A DNA stretch of 64,000 nt from Fibrobacter sp. UWB10 (GTDB lineage: Bacteria; Fibrobacterota; Fibrobacteria; Fibrobacterales; Fibrobacteraceae): the NCBI RefSeq assembly GCF_900182935.1, contig NZ_FXUE01000001.1:682001-746000 (forward strand), read 5' to 3'. The translations under genes were made by a program, and so were the position numbers. This document shows, piece by piece, positions 41,471 to 50,300 of this stretch (the first letter of the stretch is position 1; each line of letters begins with the position of its first letter). The notes under the pieces are model-generated. The model saw only the letters and a list, made by a program, of their open reading frames with translations. It searched no databases and was not told the origin of the DNA.

Positions 41471-43432
41471 TTATTCGGTTTTTCCTTTGCTTTCCGGCTT
41501 CTGCTTATAGTAAACATTGACATCTACGGTATAGCCATACTTAAACGTATACGTCACTCCAAAAAACGGATAACCGATAGTCCCTACCTCGGCTTCAAGC
41601 ACAAACTTCGCCGCAGGCGTTTCCATTTCGTAAAAATAGCGAACAACAACCGGATTGCTCATATTGGAATTCTTCCCCAACGAATCCGACTTCACAAACG
41701 TGAAACCGTTATCGGGCAAGGCTTCCAGAAACGGTTCAAACGCCTCCTCGGCAGCCTTTTCTTTTGCCAGTTCAGGAAGGAACTGGTACTGCTGCGATTT
41801 TGTCGAATCGACGTTCCGACGGAACTGCCACCTAATCATAAGAGAATCGTCATCATAATCTGCACGGACCTTCGTCGAGGAATATTCTTCCATAAAGGCA
41901 AGTTCTTCCGGGAAATCCTTAAAGAAGCGTATCGAGCTATAATCGGTCGTCGGCATTTCCTCGAAGCCATCTTTCAGTACCACGACCTTCACCTTGAAGA
42001 AATAGCTGGAGCCATACATAATGCCCATACCTAATTCTTTCGTAATGGAAATCTTGTAGACAACGTTTCCTTTTTTCAACGAATAGACATACGACAGCGT
42101 ATCGCACCTCACGTCATCTAAGGAATCATTATTTATGGTGCCTTCAAAAGCGAATCCACGCGTCCCCATCAGATTTACCAACGCACTCGCGATGGAATCT
42201 CGTCTTTCACGGTCGTTAACCAGTCGTCCCGGGGAGGTGAGGAACCACACTTCCTGCTTGCCTTCGCCAAAACTTCTATAACCGTCGAACGAATATGTCG
42301 AATCGAAGAAGTCTAGTTCCGCAGGAAGAGGCGGAATCGCATCTTCGGGTTCACTCGAAGAAGAACTGACAAACGGATCATAAATAGAACTCAACGGCAT
42401 TTCCGACGAAGAGCTTTCCGAATCATCTTCAACCGACGAGCTGGACAGCGGTTCCACACCCGGAATATGCCAGCGGCCCTTTTCGCACACGAAGTATTCG
42501 TTGTACAGATTGCTGAGCTTGTTTATGTTGCGTTTGGTTTCGTTTTCACGTTTGTCGTTACAGACGCCGAGGCCATAATTATTCCACCAGAAGTTCGTGA
42601 CGTACTTTTCGAACGCAGGCACGGTATCGGCGTATTTCCAATCTTCCACATTCTTGCGCACCGTCGAAAGCGAGCCCTTTAAATCTACATCGCAAGCCCA
42701 GTCCGCAATCGCGGTCTTGGTGTCGGCATCGTCCCAGCTGCCGCCTTCAGCAAGCGAAATGCTGAATTCGCCGATGCGTTCGGTAAGGCCGGCCACATCG
42801 GCATCGCCTTGCATCAACACGCTTACCGCAAGGAGCGCCGCATTGCCATCGCCCGACTCAAAGATGTTCAAGTCTTCGGATTCGCCAAAATCGCCCTCGA
42901 TTGCAAACGAAGCAAGCACTTCTTCTTCGGCTTGAGCCTTCGCATCAGCAATCGACATTTTCTTCTTGTTGACCAAGTACATCACGCGTTCGTATTCCAG
43001 ATGCGTGAGCAAGTTGATGTTTACCGTCTTGCGGTTAGAAAGGTCGGTTAGCGCTCGGAGCGTCACCATGCCCGAAGACTTCTTGCCAGAAATTTCGTCG
43101 CGGTAGTAGCCTGATGCTTCAAGGATTGCATACTGCGATCCCAAATTAATATCCTTGATGGCAAAGTCGCCCTTATCGCTCTTGATAGAGCCCTTGAAGC
43201 TCTTGCCCGTCTGCTTGAGCGTAACGCCGTCTAGTTCCTGCACGGTCACTGCAGAACCCGTCACGAACGGGCCCTTCTGCGAAACGCCAGCTACTTCCCA
43301 GTCTACGACAGCGGTAACGCCAGCATCGCCCGAAGCGCCGCCACCGAGATCCATACTATCGGAATCGCCACCGGAACAGGCCCAGAACACGGCCCCCAGC
43401 GCGAGACACCCTATAATTTGTTTTCTCCTCAT
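41471..43432 (-). CDS. QKGPF-family lipoprotein with duplicated C-terminal domain
   Basis: 653 residues. The start MRRKQIIGCLALGAVFWAC (lipobox FWAC, Cys19) has AAGGA 7 bases upstream; two in-frame ATGs further upstream lack this. The QKGPF domain (GVSQKGPFVTGSAVTVQELDG to VNINLLTHLEYERVMYLV) and helical domain (AEEEVLASFAIEGDF, GDGNAALLAVSVLMQ, PAFEKYVTNFW) are followed by a short cysteine-containing segment and an SSSS linker. Two copies of the C-terminal domain then appear: PPLPAELDFFDSTYSFDGY and DFPEELAFMEEYSSTKVRA each start one. The regulator gene ends 26 bases upstream. Probably an envelope lipoprotein of unknown role. Confidence 0.8.
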   Translation of the reverse strand: MRRKQIIGCLALGAVFWACSGGDSDSMDLGGGASGDAGVTAVVDWEVAGVSQKGPFVTGSAVTVQELDGVTLKQTGKSFKGSIKSDKGDFAIKDINLGSQYAILEASGYYRDEISGKKSSGMVTLRALTDLSNRKTVNINLLTHLEYERVMYLVNKKKMSIADAKAQAEEEVLASFAIEGDFGESEDLNIFESGDGNAALLAVSVLMQGDADVAGLTERIGEFSISLAEGGSWDDADTKTAIADWACDVDLKGSLSTVRKNVEDWKYADTVPAFEKYVTNFWWNNYGLGVCNDKRENETKRNINKLSNLYNEYFVCEKGRWHIPGVEPLSSSSVEDDSESSSSEMPLSSIYDPFVSSSSSEPEDAIPPLPAELDFFDSTYSFDGYRSFGEGKQEVWFLTSPGRLVNDRERRDSIASALVNLMGTRGFAFEGTINNDSLDDVRCDTLSYVYSLKKGNVVYKISITKELGMGIMYGSSYFFKVKVVVLKDGFEEMPTTDYSSIRFFKDFPEELAFMEEYSSTKVRADYDDDSLMIRWQFRRNVDSTKSQQYQFLPELAKEKAAEEAFEPFLEALPDNGFTFVKSDSLGKNSNMSNPVVVRYFYEMETPAAKFVLEAEVGTIGYPFFGVTYTFKYGYTVDVNVYYKQKPESKGKTE

Positions 43433-43458
43433 AATCCATTCCTTGTTCATTAATTTTC

Positions 43459-44316
43459 TCATTTTCTCTGCCCCTTTTTTAAAACTGTTTCCTTTTCGGT
43501 TTTCAAATGTTCACTCAACGGGAACAACTGCACGTTCAGGCGGTAGACCTGTTCCGTTTCGTCTTCCTCCGTCGCAATCGCCACCACGCGGCGGTAATAA
43601 TCTTCTGTCTCTTTTTTGATGCGTTCGTACGCACGACGCGTTAGTCCAAGCGTATAACCCGACATGACGCGTTCTGAAATCGGCAAGTCAATTGCCTTGA
43701 TGGCAAATTCACCCATCTGGCGCTGCAAATCGCGAGCGGCCAACGGCACAGCCTCCACCGGCGCCATTTTAATCGTCTTGTCCGTCTGTCGGTAATTTCC
43801 GTTCTTATCCTTTTTCAAAAGGTTCGCCTTCACCAAAAAATCGAGCGTTTCAGAAACTTCTGCAGCCGAAATCTTTTGTTTGCAGGCATGAGCAATCTCA
43901 AGCGGTTTTGCACCAGGCATGTGCGGCGCCAATTCGCGGATTACGGAATTTTTCCACGACTTAAAATACTTGAATTCTTCGTCCCCCAGCACACGCACCT
44001 TGTGAGCATTCGCCAGCGCGCAACGTTCTTCGAACGCAGCCTTTTTAGCTTCGTTGCTCTTTGCATGCGCATAAGAAACCATCAAGACAAAATAGTCATA
44101 CTCAAAGCCGACAAGGCCCATGGCATTCGCCACCGAGCCCGCCGACCCGACACTCAGATTCTTTTTCCCTTCGCAGACGTACTTCAAGTAGACATCTGAC
44201 GAAAAGCCCGCCTTCTGGGCGAAAGCGTGCCACGAAAAAGCGGAGCAGCGTTTGCGCTCATCGTAGTAGTCCTGAATGAACTTACGATAATCCGTGTATT
44301 CTATGATCTCCTTCAT
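43459..44316 (-). CDS. TIGR02147 / DUF4423 family transcriptional regulator
   Basis: 285 residues and a close paralogue of the regulator at 40425, with the same MKEIIEYTDYRKFIQDYYDERK start, helix-turn-helix-like region (FAQKAGFSSDVYLKYVCEGKKNLS) and KSWKNSVIRELAPHMPGAKPLEIA block. Most differences lie in the HTH region and in the C-terminal third, as expected if paralogues recognise different operators and signals. TATATTTG, TAGTC and ATG follow each other directly, again without a Shine-Dalgarno sequence. The lipoprotein gene starts 26 bases after the stop. Confidence 0.9.
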   Translation of the reverse strand: MKEIIEYTDYRKFIQDYYDERKRCSAFSWHAFAQKAGFSSDVYLKYVCEGKKNLSVGSAGSVANAMGLVGFEYDYFVLMVSYAHAKSNEAKKAAFEERCALANAHKVRVLGDEEFKYFKSWKNSVIRELAPHMPGAKPLEIAHACKQKISAAEVSETLDFLVKANLLKKDKNGNYRQTDKTIKMAPVEAVPLAARDLQRQMGEFAIKAIDLPISERVMSGYTLGLTRRAYERIKKETEDYYRRVVAIATEEDETEQVYRLNVQLFPLSEHLKTEKETVLKKGQRK

Positions 44317-44321
44317 GACTA

Positions 44322-44329
44322 CAAATATA
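44322..44329 (-). promoter_or_regulatory. TATATTTG promoter element of the regulator at 43459
   Basis: Minus-strand TATATTTG ends 5 bases before the ATG. The string GAACATAAAATTAGCGTTTTT starts 19 bases further upstream. Confidence 0.6.
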
Positions 44330-44419
44330 GATTCATTTGGTTTAAATAGAACATAAAATTAGCGTTTTTAGCCAAATTTTACCAATTTCTATTAAATTCA
44401 CAAAAATTAAGTGTTTTTA

Positions 44420-44448
44420 GAACATGATTTCATATTCTAGGAACATGA
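44420..44448. promoter_or_regulatory. Operator-like repeat GAACATGA-tt-TCATATTC plus GAACATGA
   Basis: An inverted repeat with one mismatch (44420-44427 and 44430-44437) is followed by an exact third copy GAACATGA (44441-44448). It lies 90 bases upstream of the TATATTTG element, the same layout as at 41391 but with a different half-site word. Confidence 0.55.
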
Positions 44449-44470
44449 TTACGATAAAGCCAAACGGTCA

Positions 44471-44499
44471 GAAAAGGCCTCGCTAGCATCCTAGCGAGG
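44471..44499 (-). terminator. Intrinsic terminator of the lipoprotein gene at 44581
   Basis: CCTCGCTAG-catc-CTAGCGAGG perfect 9-base stem followed on the minus strand by CCTTTTC. Confidence 0.75.
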
Positions 44500-44515
44500 T
44501 CTCCTTTCCTAACCA

Positions 44516-44554
44516 TCCCCCAGCCCGAATCCTTCGGGTCCAAATTTTGGGGGA
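44516..44554. other. Nested hairpin between terminator and lipoprotein gene
   Basis: TCCCCCA pairs with TGGGGGA at the ends and CCCGAA-tcc-TTCGGG pairs inside. It lies in the 3' untranslated region of the lipoprotein at 44581 and could stabilise the mRNA or assist termination. Confidence 0.4.
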
Positions 44555-44580
44555 TTCAAATGTATTTTACTTTGTCTGTC

Positions 44581-46320
44581 TTAGTTCTTGACGCAACGCA
44601 CGCGGGCTTCTTTTAGCGGTTCGTATTCAACGCTATAACCACGAACAGATACTTGCACGTAAAAGTCACCAGCCAACTTCGGAAGAAGATAACTTTCAAT
44701 TTCTTCACGTTCTTCTTCATCATCAGTTAGTTCAAGAACAAGTTGCAAGAAAGCAATTTCGTCTTCATCCGGCACACTTATATGGTAAGAACCCGGTTTG
44801 TAAGAATGGTATTGGGCATGCAAATATACCGTATCCATCGGCATAAGGTTAAAATCAAACCTGTTGTAGAACACGCCGATCAAATCCTTTCCATAGGCCG
44901 CATCCAAATTAGAAGTTCTCCAATTTTCATTAAGCAGGTTTTTAACATCACCAACATAATCCACCAAGATATTCCATTCCCCGGGACTCGAGACATGCCA
45001 GCCATCGGGACAGATTCCCTGGTGTGTTTCACCAATCAAACTATCTTCAGCAGCTTCCGTCATGTACTTGTCATCGATTTGCATGGCTTCCGTCCAAGTA
45101 TAGAGTCCTTCGGAATCATACTTGAGATCTTCAGCCATCCATTCATACTTTTTCCCTTCGTATTCAAAGCTGATTGTCTGGTACTTATGTCCATCGCGCG
45201 GGTCAGTCATATTTCCCGTTTTGTGGTCAATTGGTATCTTGAGAGAATCGATATGTTCTTTTGTCGTCAAGTCCCAATAATACCCATTGCAAAGGAAGTA
45301 ACCCGATTCAATCAGTTCGCCTTCAAGTACCATGGCCTTATCGAACTTTCTGTATTCGCCCCAAAGGTCGGCAGTACAGAGTTCAAGATCCATATAATTC
45401 AAAAACAACAGGATGCCGAAATCGTATTCACTTTTCGAAAAACGCATACTAATCGCATCTGGATTAGCCTCGTCCTTTTTCTTGATATCGTCTTCACCAA
45501 CACCCTGCATTTTGCTCAATTTCCTTGCAGAGCTATAGCCCTCTCCGGCGAGATCCTGCATAATCGAATCAGCGAGAACACCATCATCGGCAAAATCATT
45601 GGCAAACCCATCGATGTAATCTTGCAATTTGGAGCAATCAATATCGTCATCAGCATTATACCAATCGCGCCAAGAATTCCATTCAGGCTGTTCATCGATA
45701 ATTCGGCTGATATTGTACAGAGTTCTGTCACCATCCGAAGAATTGTAGATATTCAAGTCTTCAGCAGAAGAAACATCGATCTTGACGCCGAACGCACCAA
45801 AAACTTCCTTTGCAGCTTGTTTTTTGGCTTCGGCAAAGGTCTTGCCCTCCTTGACCAAATTCAGCACACGCTTGAATTCAAAATGAGTCAAGAGGTTAAT
45901 GTTTACGGTTTCGCGTTTTTCCAAATTGGAAACAGCATCAAGGCGCATCGGGCAGCTAGAAACTTCACCCGTGTATTCTCGCTCGTAGTATCCTTCTGCG
46001 GAAAGAAGCGCATATTGGCTTTCCAAATCGATACCGTCAAACTTGAAATCGCCATCATCATTGGTTGTCTTGGTTGTAAATTCTCTGCCTGTGGGCTCAA
46101 GGCTTCCATCTGCCGACGTTTCTCTAAGGACAACATCCGAACCCTTCACGAAAGGCCCCTTCTGCACAGAACCACCAACTTTCTTACTAGCGAGCGCGAC
46201 AATGCCTTCGCTCTCTTCGCTGGTGCCTGCCGTTTCTGTGGAGCAGGCCGTCATCATCGCACCGAGCGCAAATGCCGTCCCAAGCCATTTTTTCACATTC
46301 AAATTACATTGTTCAAACAT
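44581..46320 (-). CDS. QKGPF-family lipoprotein with C-terminal FISUMP domain
   Basis: 579 residues. The lipobox MTAC gives Cys26. The QKGPF domain is VGGSVQKGPFVKGSDVVLRE to VNINLLTHFEFKRVLNLV. The helical domain is present at its start (AAKEVFGAFGVKIDVSSAEDLNIY) but has diverged further on. From MTDPRDGHKYQTISFEYEGKKYEWMAEDL to EARVRCVKN it is a FISUMP (TIGR02145) domain, replacing the C-terminal domain of its paralogues. It starts 2 bases after the stop of the regulator gene, with GGAG 7 bases before the ATG located in the regulator's last codons, so translation is probably coupled. Confidence 0.85.
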   Translation of the reverse strand: MFEQCNLNVKKWLGTAFALGAMMTACSTETAGTSEESEGIVALASKKVGGSVQKGPFVKGSDVVLRETSADGSLEPTGREFTTKTTNDDGDFKFDGIDLESQYALLSAEGYYEREYTGEVSSCPMRLDAVSNLEKRETVNINLLTHFEFKRVLNLVKEGKTFAEAKKQAAKEVFGAFGVKIDVSSAEDLNIYNSSDGDRTLYNISRIIDEQPEWNSWRDWYNADDDIDCSKLQDYIDGFANDFADDGVLADSIMQDLAGEGYSSARKLSKMQGVGEDDIKKKDEANPDAISMRFSKSEYDFGILLFLNYMDLELCTADLWGEYRKFDKAMVLEGELIESGYFLCNGYYWDLTTKEHIDSLKIPIDHKTGNMTDPRDGHKYQTISFEYEGKKYEWMAEDLKYDSEGLYTWTEAMQIDDKYMTEAAEDSLIGETHQGICPDGWHVSSPGEWNILVDYVGDVKNLLNENWRTSNLDAAYGKDLIGVFYNRFDFNLMPMDTVYLHAQYHSYKPGSYHISVPDEDEIAFLQLVLELTDDEEEREEIESYLLPKLAGDFYVQVSVRGYSVEYEPLKEARVRCVKN

Positions 46321-46322
46321 CT

Positions 46323-47174
46323 TTAAACTCCTTTACCCGATGTGGACTTGCCACGATTAATATTATCTGTCAGAGGGAAAAACTGGAAATTAAGTCTGCA
46401 CACTTTATCCGGGCGGCGTTCTTCAGCCACCATCGAAATAATGTGCTTGCGGAATTCCGCAATTTCGTCGACAACCTTTTGGTAAGTTTCCTGCGTTACA
46501 CCCATGGTGATACCGCTAAAGTGGCGTTCTGAGATTGGCAACTTATCAAGCGCTTCAAGCGCAAATTCGCCCATCTGGCGCAACAGCGAATGTACCGCAA
46601 CAGCAACCACATTCAGGCGCCCCGTACTAAGCGAATGGTTTGTCTGCTGGTAATTGCCTTTCACGTCACGAGAAAGCAGTCCTGATTTCAAGAGGAAACT
46701 CAGACTCGCGCTCACATCGGCCGCCGAAATCGGGAACTTGCAAGCCTTAGCGATTTCAAGCGGTTTTGCACCCGGCATCGCGACAGCTAATTCACGCACC
46801 ACGGAATGCTTCCATGTTTCGTAGAATGTGTACAGGTCACTCCCGAGAATCTTTACATGGTGCGCGGTACTTAGCGCCTGCATTTCTTCGAAACATTTCT
46901 TTTTCTGAATGTCCGATTTCGCATTTTCATAGCGGACCATCAAAATAAAATAGTCGTATTCAAAGCCGAGCATGCCCATGGCAAGTGCAGCTTTCTTGGC
47001 ACCTTCTTCTACCAAGCGGGTTTTGCCATCGCAAACCAACTTTAAATACGACCCCGAAGCAAAGCCAGCAAGCCTTGCAAATTCGCGCCACGTAAATGCA
47101 GAACAACGTTTCCGTTCGGTGTAGTAGTCCTGAATGTACTGGCGATAGTCTTTGTATTCAATAATCGACTTCAT
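46323..47174 (-). CDS. TIGR02147 / DUF4423 family transcriptional regulator
   Basis: 283 residues, the most divergent of the three paralogues: MKSIIEYKDYRQYIQDYYTERK, then the HTH-like FARLAGFASGSYLKLVCDGKTRL, then ETWKHSVVRELAVAMPGAKPLEIAKAC. The start at 47174 aligns with the other regulators. An ATG three codons upstream (47183) overlaps the presumed promoter element TATTTTAT. The lipoprotein gene begins 2 bases after the stop. Confidence 0.9.
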   Translation of the reverse strand: MKSIIEYKDYRQYIQDYYTERKRCSAFTWREFARLAGFASGSYLKLVCDGKTRLVEEGAKKAALAMGMLGFEYDYFILMVRYENAKSDIQKKKCFEEMQALSTAHHVKILGSDLYTFYETWKHSVVRELAVAMPGAKPLEIAKACKFPISAADVSASLSFLLKSGLLSRDVKGNYQQTNHSLSTGRLNVVAVAVHSLLRQMGEFALEALDKLPISERHFSGITMGVTQETYQKVVDEIAEFRKHIISMVAEERRPDKVCRLNFQFFPLTDNINRGKSTSGKGV

Positions 47175-47181
47175 AACAATC

Positions 47182-47189
47182 ATAAAATA
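47182..47189 (-). promoter_or_regulatory. TATTTTAT promoter element of the regulator at 46323
   Basis: Minus-strand TATTTTAT lies 7 bases before the ATG at 47174. It is a weaker match to TAnnTTTG than in the two paralogous units. Confidence 0.4.
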
Positions 47190-47279
47190 GATTATTACTT
47201 CGGCTCATGCAATATTTTATAAAAAACAAAATTGCCGTTTTTAATCAAATTTAAGCACTTTTTATTTCACAGCAAAGAA

Positions 47280-47302
47280 ATTTTGATTTCATAAAACAAA
47301 AT
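47280..47302. promoter_or_regulatory. Inverted repeat ATTTTG-N11-CAAAAT upstream of third regulator
   Basis: It lies 90 bases upstream of the TATTTTAT element, the same distance as the operator-like repeats of the paralogous units. The low complexity makes this the least secure of the four sites. A proximal AACAAAATTGCCGTTTTT resembles the AAAATTAGCGTTTTT string of the others. Confidence 0.35.
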
Positions 47303-47322
47303 AGACCAACATATAAAACAAA

Positions 47323-47350
47323 AAGGCTCCCGCATTTAGCAGAGAGCCTT
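47323..47350 (-). terminator. Intrinsic terminator of the GLUG protein gene
   Basis: AAGGCTC and GAGCCTT form the stem, and on the minus strand it is followed by TTTTTGTTTT. Confidence 0.75.
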
Positions 47351-47374
47351 TCATACACTTTTAGAGGATGTATT

Positions 47375-50300
47375 TTATTTCTTGAGCAACAGGGCCCTGT
47401 CTGTCACGCGGCCGTTCACCTGCAGCACGCCGATATAGCGCCCGTGAGCGATTCCCTCGGCAGCGACCGTTTCGGAATATTCACCTGCAGCGCGCTTGCC
47501 AAGATCAAAGGCCTTCACGATACGGCCCTGCATATCCATAAGCGAGAACTTCACCGCCCCCGCATCAGGAATCACGAAACGGAGAGCCACATGACCATCG
47601 CGGAACGCGGCGCCGAGAGAATGCGTCACTACGATTTCGCGAGCGCGAACACCCGTTGTTTTATTAATATTGACTTCGGCCTTGGCAAATTTGCTCCAGA
47701 GGGTATCTCCCTCGACAGCGACACCAACGCGGAAATCGACAACATACTCACCACCAGCATTCTTGCCCAGTCTTTCAAGTGAATCAAGCAGAGCCTTGCT
47801 AGCGGATTCAACTTCAATCACCAAAGCATACGAAGTGTCCGCCACAATCGCCTTGTCGAGCAACTGTCCAACAACATGTTCTGCAGTGGCACCACCCTTA
47901 CCATAATTCAGACTAACTTTCCCCACATTCGGAACATTGGGCATTCCCCGCAGCAACGGATAGCTCTCGCCATCCTTGATATACCAGACAGAATCGAAGT
48001 CGAAACCCTTGAAGGTAGCCTTTTTGCGCAAGTCCGCACTGCTCACGTCGTTACCCACCCACGCGGATTCCGTGACGGCGCAGGAATCGCTATTGTAGTA
48101 GAAGGCAACCCCGCCACCATCGCTTTTTCGAGTCGAGCAATGGCGAGATCCGTCATACTCCTCAAAATATCCCGTGGCATAGTCATAATCCACCTTGCCT
48201 TCGTTATACCCGACAAAGGAGCCTATCTCCAGCATATTCGAAGCCGTTGCAGACGAATCTCCAAGGTATTTGACGCGGCGCTTCAAATTACCCGTAGAAT
48301 AGGAATTGTTTATGGCACCCTTGTTGTTCCCGGCAAATGCGCCTGCATGGTTAAAGCGGCCCTTGATATCGCCCGTAGCAAAGCACATATCGATGATTCC
48401 ATGCGTGTTGTTGACCGAAGCGAAACCACCGACATAGAACAGGCTGATGTTGTTGAGCTTTCCTGCCCAATCGATATTTTCATTTTCAGTCTCCTCGAAT
48501 ATATCGCCTGTAGCAAAACTCCGCCTAATGGTACCGTCGTTCCTGAAGACGAATCCGCCGGCGCCATCCCTGGAAACGCGAATGGAGCCCGTCGCATAGC
48601 AACGTTCAATCACACCGGGAAGTTCGTTGTTATTTACAAAGCCCGCATCCCCATTTTCAATATCAATCGTAGTGTAACTGTCCGTAATGGTGCCACCGTT
48701 GCTTACCGCAAACCCAGCAACATACCAACCAGAAGAAGACTTTAGTGAACCCGTTGCATAGCATTTGCTTATAGTGCCCGTATTGTAATTGACAAATCCC
48801 GCTCCTTCTGTTTTCGATTCTATAACAACAGACGAGTGGCAATTCTCTATAACCGCATTGTTGTTGTTCACACGGACAAATCCCTCCCCGTCTTCAATGT
48901 GGACTGTTGTGTAGCAATCGCGGATTACGCCACTATTGTCACCGACCAGCCCCGCACCGTTAACAATCTTTCCCGATGCATTGCTATTGGTGATTGTGCC
49001 CCTGTTCACGCCGATCAGCCCGGCGCCATATTCGACAGAGGCTGTCGAATAGCAGCTGTCTACATCTGCGCTAGTCAAGCCAACAAGCCCACCGACAGCA
49101 GCCCCACTGTAAGCATCTATGCTCTCGCCAGTTCCCTTGACATTCCCGGTCGCATACGACTTGGAAATATTCCTGCTGGTCATGCCGAAAAGTCCGCCCA
49201 CATAACGTCTGCCGGTTACATCCATCGCTGTATGGAGCGAGGCAAAGTCCTTTTTGCCATCGGCTTCGCCAATAAATCCACCGACATAGTCGAGGCCCTT
49301 CACGGTTCCCGACACTTCAAATTTTTCGGCAATTCCGTCGTCCTTTCCGATAAGGCCACCCACATAAGATCCTGAAGTTTCAATGCCCGTCGTAACAGAG
49401 CAGGCCGATACGGTGCCGCGGTTAAAGCCAGCGATGCCGCCTACATAAGATCCCGTAGATTCAATATTCACCGAAACGGTACATGCCGATACAACACCTT
49501 CGTTTTTCGCCACAATGCCGCCAGCATAGTCTGCGCCCAAATGAAGGTCTCCATTTAACCTTGAGCTTTCGATTGTTCCTTTGTTTTCATACGCAATTCC
49601 AGCTCCGCCATGAAGTGCGCCCCTAAGAGTCAAATTGCCCTGAGCGCCCTTTATGGTGCCGTTATTTTCCCTTACAAAGCCCGCTAAAATACACGTGTAG
49701 ATATCCTTCTTGCTGCCTGAATAGACCAATCCCGTATACGATGCATTTTCAATAACGCCGTTATTAATTTCTACGAGACCAGCCCCATAGTCAGACGCCT
49801 CGACACTGCCGAAGACCGACACATTCTTGATGGTTCCCTCATTTGTAGAAGCGATAGCAGCTGCATGAGACGTCCCATGAGATTCAAATTCCTTAAAAGT
49901 CAAACTATCGATAACGCCGGTACTGCCAATCGAATCAATAAAGCTAGTTACCTCACTCGTTCGCGTATAAATATACAAGCCCGTAATCGTGTGACCAGCG
50001 CCATGAATTTTACCTGTAAATACATTGCTTGTATCTTGGATATCAAGTCCTTTGACATAGTAACGAATAAGTCCGATGGGCTTAAATCCACTCCTGTAAT
50101 AATCAACCTTTTCGTCTTTAGAGGCAGAGGCGTCAATGTCATTTCCTAACCGGTAAACCGATGAAAGTTTATACTTACCCAAGCCAATCGATTTCAGGTC
50201 ACTATAGGTCTTGATGATGAACGGGTCGCTCTCGGTACCAGAACCGGCAAGGTGCATCATCGTCGAATCCCTGTATTTATCAGGAGTAAACTTTTGATTG

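Noticed and set aside
33353-47374. The lipoprotein-regulator region as a prophage or genomic island
   Set aside because: No integrase, transposase or phage structural genes, and codon use looks like the rest of the window. The nearby tRNA-His shows no duplicated 3' end that would suggest an attachment site.
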